A stretch of DNA of 64,000 nt from CAVPJC01 sp963705155 (GTDB taxonomy: Bacteria; Chloroflexota; Anaerolineae; Anaerolineales; UBA4823). The translations under genes and the position numbers were made by a program. Below, in pieces: positions 61,147-64,000 of this stretch. Each line of letters starts with the position of its first letter. Positions within the stretch are counted from its first letter, which is position 1. The notes under the pieces were generated by a model that was not told where the DNA came from, ran no database searches, and saw only the letters and a list, made by a program, of their open reading frames with translations. The DNA lies in assembly GCA_963705155.1 (NCBI GenBank), contig CAVPJC010000015.1:104886-168885 (forward strand), written 5' to 3'.

Positions 61147-64000
61147 TCAAGATGCTGGCCTGCGGGCTTCGTCAGGCGGGAGCACGGTTTTGAGTTTATC
61201 ACCCACTCTGTCAATGTATCGTGGGAGTTTTAAGTCTTTGTAGATTTGAATGGCCCGGTGGTAAAGCGCCACCGCCTGTTCGGCGTCACCAGCTTCAGCG
61301 CGGCTTGCGTGAGCATCGGCCCATTCCCGGTAAATACGCGCCTGGTACCAGCGCGCCCCATTGCCCTGTAAAATACTGGCAAGCTGGTCAAAGGTTTCGA
61401 AAGCCGCCTGCCATTCCCCCTGAGCCACTTGCAAGCGCGCCTGGGTATAGAATACCAGCGCTTTCCCGCTGCTGGTGCTGTACTTTTCTACCATGTGGTG
61501 GCCGTCTTCCAGCAGCTTGCGGGCCTCATCGATCCTGCCCTGGCGAATTCGCACCGCGCCAAGCATCATAACACTAAAAATGCGATCGACGGGTGAGATT
61601 TCCGGGTGATCCATCACAAAACTATTCAGCACCTGCTCGGCATCTTCCACTCGTTCCATTTCCAACAAGAGATCGGAGAGGGTGGATACCAGTCCGGCAG
61701 CCATCCAGGCGAAGCCATGCTGCTTGTTTTCCTCCAGGCAGGCATGCAGGGCGGGAACGGCCTCTTCCCATTCGCCGCGGAAACGCAGCAAGCGGGCTTC
61801 CAGGGTGCGTGTGGCGATCTGGGCCATGGTCTTATGGGGCAGATTTTCCTGCATACCCTTCAATGCCGGGATATTGTGCTCAACATCGGCGAAGTCGGCC
61901 AGATCCATCGACAGTTCGGTGGCCGAGAAGAGCTGGTCGTGCTCCCAGTTGGTGCTGCCCAGGCGCCGGCCCAATTCCACGCCGCGCAAAAATTCAGATC
62001 GGGCCGCCGACAGCTCACCCCAGATGCGCAGAAACTCACCCAGGTTGGTGTGAGCGCGGCAGGGCAGTCAAGATCAAGCCGGCCGATTCGGAAAGGCGAA
62101 CCGCCTCTTCCAACGCCTGGCGGATGTCCGCGGCCGGCTGGTTGGGCAGTATACCCAGGGTAGCCAGGGCTTCAGCCTGCACTTCAACCAGATTCAAACG
62201 GCGGGCCAGGGCCAGGGCATGCTGGCAGAGCGGCAGAGCCTGCTCCATCTGGTGGGTAAAGCGGTAGGCGTGGCCCGTCTCGTGCACCAGGGCTGCCACA
62301 CCGGGCGTTTCCAGTTGCATGGCATTGGGGATGGCCTGCAGCCCCTCCAGGCATATTTGCAGGGCGCGCTGCGGGTCGCCGTTGTGCCAGGCTGAGCGGG
62401 CAGCCCGCGCCAGCAAGCGCGCCTGCTCGTCCGTTTCGCCAGCTTCCCGGTAGCCGGCAACAGCTTTCAAAAAGGTCTCGATCGCCTCCGGGTAATTGCT
62501 CTGGCGGAAGAGGGCCTCACCCAGCCCGGCCAGCAGCATGGCTGGCGGTGTCGCGCGCTCACAAAGCTCGATGGCAGCCCGGTAGTAGCGCTCGGCTTCC
62601 TGGTTGGCATAAATTGAAAGAGCGCGCCCGGCAGCGCGGTTATAGTAATCTCGGGCACGTGAGGCGTCTCCGGCTTTTTCGTAATGATAGGCGATCGTTT
62701 CCACGTCGTCGGGGTGCAGAGTTTCGATCGCCGCCGCGGCGCTGCGGTGCAGGCGCTGGCGGCGCAGGCTGCTGATGTTATCGCGAGGGTGGCGGGAATA
62801 AGCCCGTGAGCAAAGGCAAAAGTGGTGCCGTTACCGCGTTCCGGCACCTCGGCAATGATCTGGGCGTGCTCGGCGGCTTCCAGGGCGGTGATGAGCGTCT
62901 CATCATCCTGCCCGCTGGCCTGCAGGAGTGTGGGGTAATCGAATTCCCTTCCCAGAATGGCCGCCACACGCAGCAATTCCTGGGTTGGCGGTGAAAGGCG
63001 CGCCAGGCGGGTTTGCAGGGTTACGCGCACACTCTGGGGAATGATAATATCAGCGGGGTCCAGCGCGCACCACACCGTATTGTCCATGCACAGCTTGTTC
63101 TCTTCCAGCAGCGCCTTGCACACCTCTTCGATGAAGAACGGGTTGCCTTCGGTTTCCAGGTAGATGGCATCCACCAGACCTGGGTCCATATCGCCGTGCG
63201 GTGTGAGCATGGTAGCGAGCATGTCTGCGGTCTGCTGGCGGTCGAAGCGGGTCAACTTGATGCGCTGCGAGAGGCGCTCGCGCACCAGATCGTTGAGCAC
63301 TTGCTGGAAAACGCTGACATCTTCCAGCTCGACTTCACGGTATGTGAGCAGGATCAGCAGCCGGTGGTCGCGGCTGCGGCGGGCGAGGTGGCGCAGCAGG
63401 GCCAGGGTGCCGCTGTCGGCCCAGTGGGCGTCGTCTATAAACAGCAACAGTGGAGCTTGTGCAGCCAGTTTTTGCAGCAGGCTGGCTACACTTTCGAATA
63501 TCAGCTGCTGATCGGCTAACGCCTCGCCGGAACCGACCGGCAAGCCGGAGGGCGGGCTGTCTGGCAGGCTGGCCGAAAGGCGCGCCCGGAGATGCGGGGC
63601 GATTTTTGTCAGGTCATTCAGGATCTCTTCCGGCAGCGACAGACCAGGTCCGGCCTGTTGGATGGCTTCGAGGATCAACTGCGGGAAGGGGGCATAGGGC
63701 ATTCCACCTTCGGGGTAGCAGGCGCCGGACAATACCCGCCCGCCGCTGACATGGGCGCGCGCCACCAGCTCGCGCCCCAGGCGGGTTTTGCCAATACCTG
63801 GCTCCCCGCTGAGCAGCAAGACCTGTCCGTGGCCGTTCAAAGCGCCCTGCCAGGTGTTGTTCATCTCGCGCAGCTCACGCTCCCGCCCCACCAGCCGGCC
63901 GCGCACCAGGCGGTCCAGGATGCCTGGTTCCGGGAAGGCCCCGGTGGGGGCTGCATCGTTGACGGTCAAACCGAGCATAAAATCCAGCGCCTGGCCAACT
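61147..64000 (-). CDS. AAA ATPase / TPR regulatory protein (N-terminus cut by window; two frameshifts)
   Basis: The frame is open to position 64000 (ALDFMLGLTV), so the N-terminus lies outside. An AAA_16/STAND-type ATPase shows RLVGRERELREMNNTWQGAL, VLLLSGEPGIGKTRLGRELV (P-loop), LLLFIDDAHWADSGTLALLR (Walker B) and ETEGNPFFIEEVCKALLEEN. After frame changes near 62800 and 62055 a long TPR array follows (ARDYYNRAAGRALSIYANQE, LAGLGEALFRQSNYPEAIET, YHRAIQIYKDLKLPRYID). This is the MalT/guanylate-cyclase-associated signalling architecture. The missing N-terminus should hold the output or cyclase domain. Its position before GH13 suggests control of glucan metabolism. Confidence 0.82.

Noticed and set aside
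1..64000. CRISPR arrays, insertion sequences, integrase or att sites
   Set aside because: No regular repeat-spacer pattern, transposase motif or terminal inverted repeats were seen by reading the window.

Overview
The window is bacterial chromosomal DNA with dense coding, high GC (roughly 60 % by eye, not computed), short intergenic gaps and operons on both strands. The gene set suggests a member of the Chloroflexota, most like the Anaerolineae: a Tad pilus cluster with TadE/TadG-like proteins, a large GH13 next to a DUF3536-type GH57, a 'baseplate J'-type membrane protein beside yqgF and mltG, and a fused MFS/spermidine synthase-like protein. This placement is inference. I see no rRNA, tRNA, CRISPR array or intact insertion sequence.

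Layout. 1-8700 (minus): Tad (type IVc) pilus operon led by an HD-GYP protein, then two TadE-like proteins, a TadG-like protein, CpaB, CpaE, TadB, TadC and a TPR/LysM protein that runs off the window. The CpaF/TadA ATPase is absent. 8900-10600 (minus): Tat-exported amidase fused to an M23-like domain. 10900-16220 (plus): folC, lon, and an AlbA_2 (Schlafen-like) regulator. 16220-22190 (minus): 'baseplate J' protein, ruvX, mltG, an MNIO/DUF692-type enzyme, a secreted sugar dehydrogenase, ung. 22230-32010 (minus): envelope-glycan cluster with a large membrane protein, GT2, a WecD-like acetyltransferase, wecE, a small membrane protein, a kinase-like/methyltransferase protein and two tandem sulfatase-fold membrane proteins. 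32040-35380 (minus): alaS and mscL. 35580-41270 (plus): spermidine-synthase-like protein, DUF1461 protein, sppA, DUF4350-like protein, Nudix hydrolase. 41340-43910: secreted two-repeat protein, then an arsR / methyltransferase-arsM operon. 43980-46000 (minus): gpmA and a sugar-ABC ATPase. 46080-50880 (plus): mutS, DUF3786, a lipoprotein and an acidic partner. 50900-55660 (minus): fadD, alpha/beta hydrolase, F420-type oxidoreductase, DinB-fold protein and a methyltransferase interrupted by two in-frame UGA codons. 55950-64000: GH57 (plus), then on the minus strand an AAA/TPR regulator, GH13 and a small membrane protein.

The strongest candidate for something new is the methyltransferase at 50898-51653. 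Its two halves are collinear in the same frame with no indel, and are separated only by UGA-UGA (51333-51338). A perfect 8-bp hairpin with a G-initiated 3-nt loop (51304-51322) lies 18 nt downstream, which matches the described geometry of bacterial SECIS elements. This predicts a protein with adjacent selenocysteines (Sec-Sec). A second notable locus is the arsenic operon: a consensus promoter overlaps a perfect 20-bp palindrome that abuts the arsR ATG, implying a leaderless, autoregulated transcript, and the operator core recurs before the methyltransferase-ArsM gene.

Sequence quality: about twenty recognisable genes, including alaS, mutS, gpmA, mscL and wecE, are broken by one or more single-base frameshifts, several at homopolymers. 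I treat these as uncorrected sequencing indels, give one feature per underlying gene, and note where the frame changes. The UGA-UGA gene differs because no frame change is involved.
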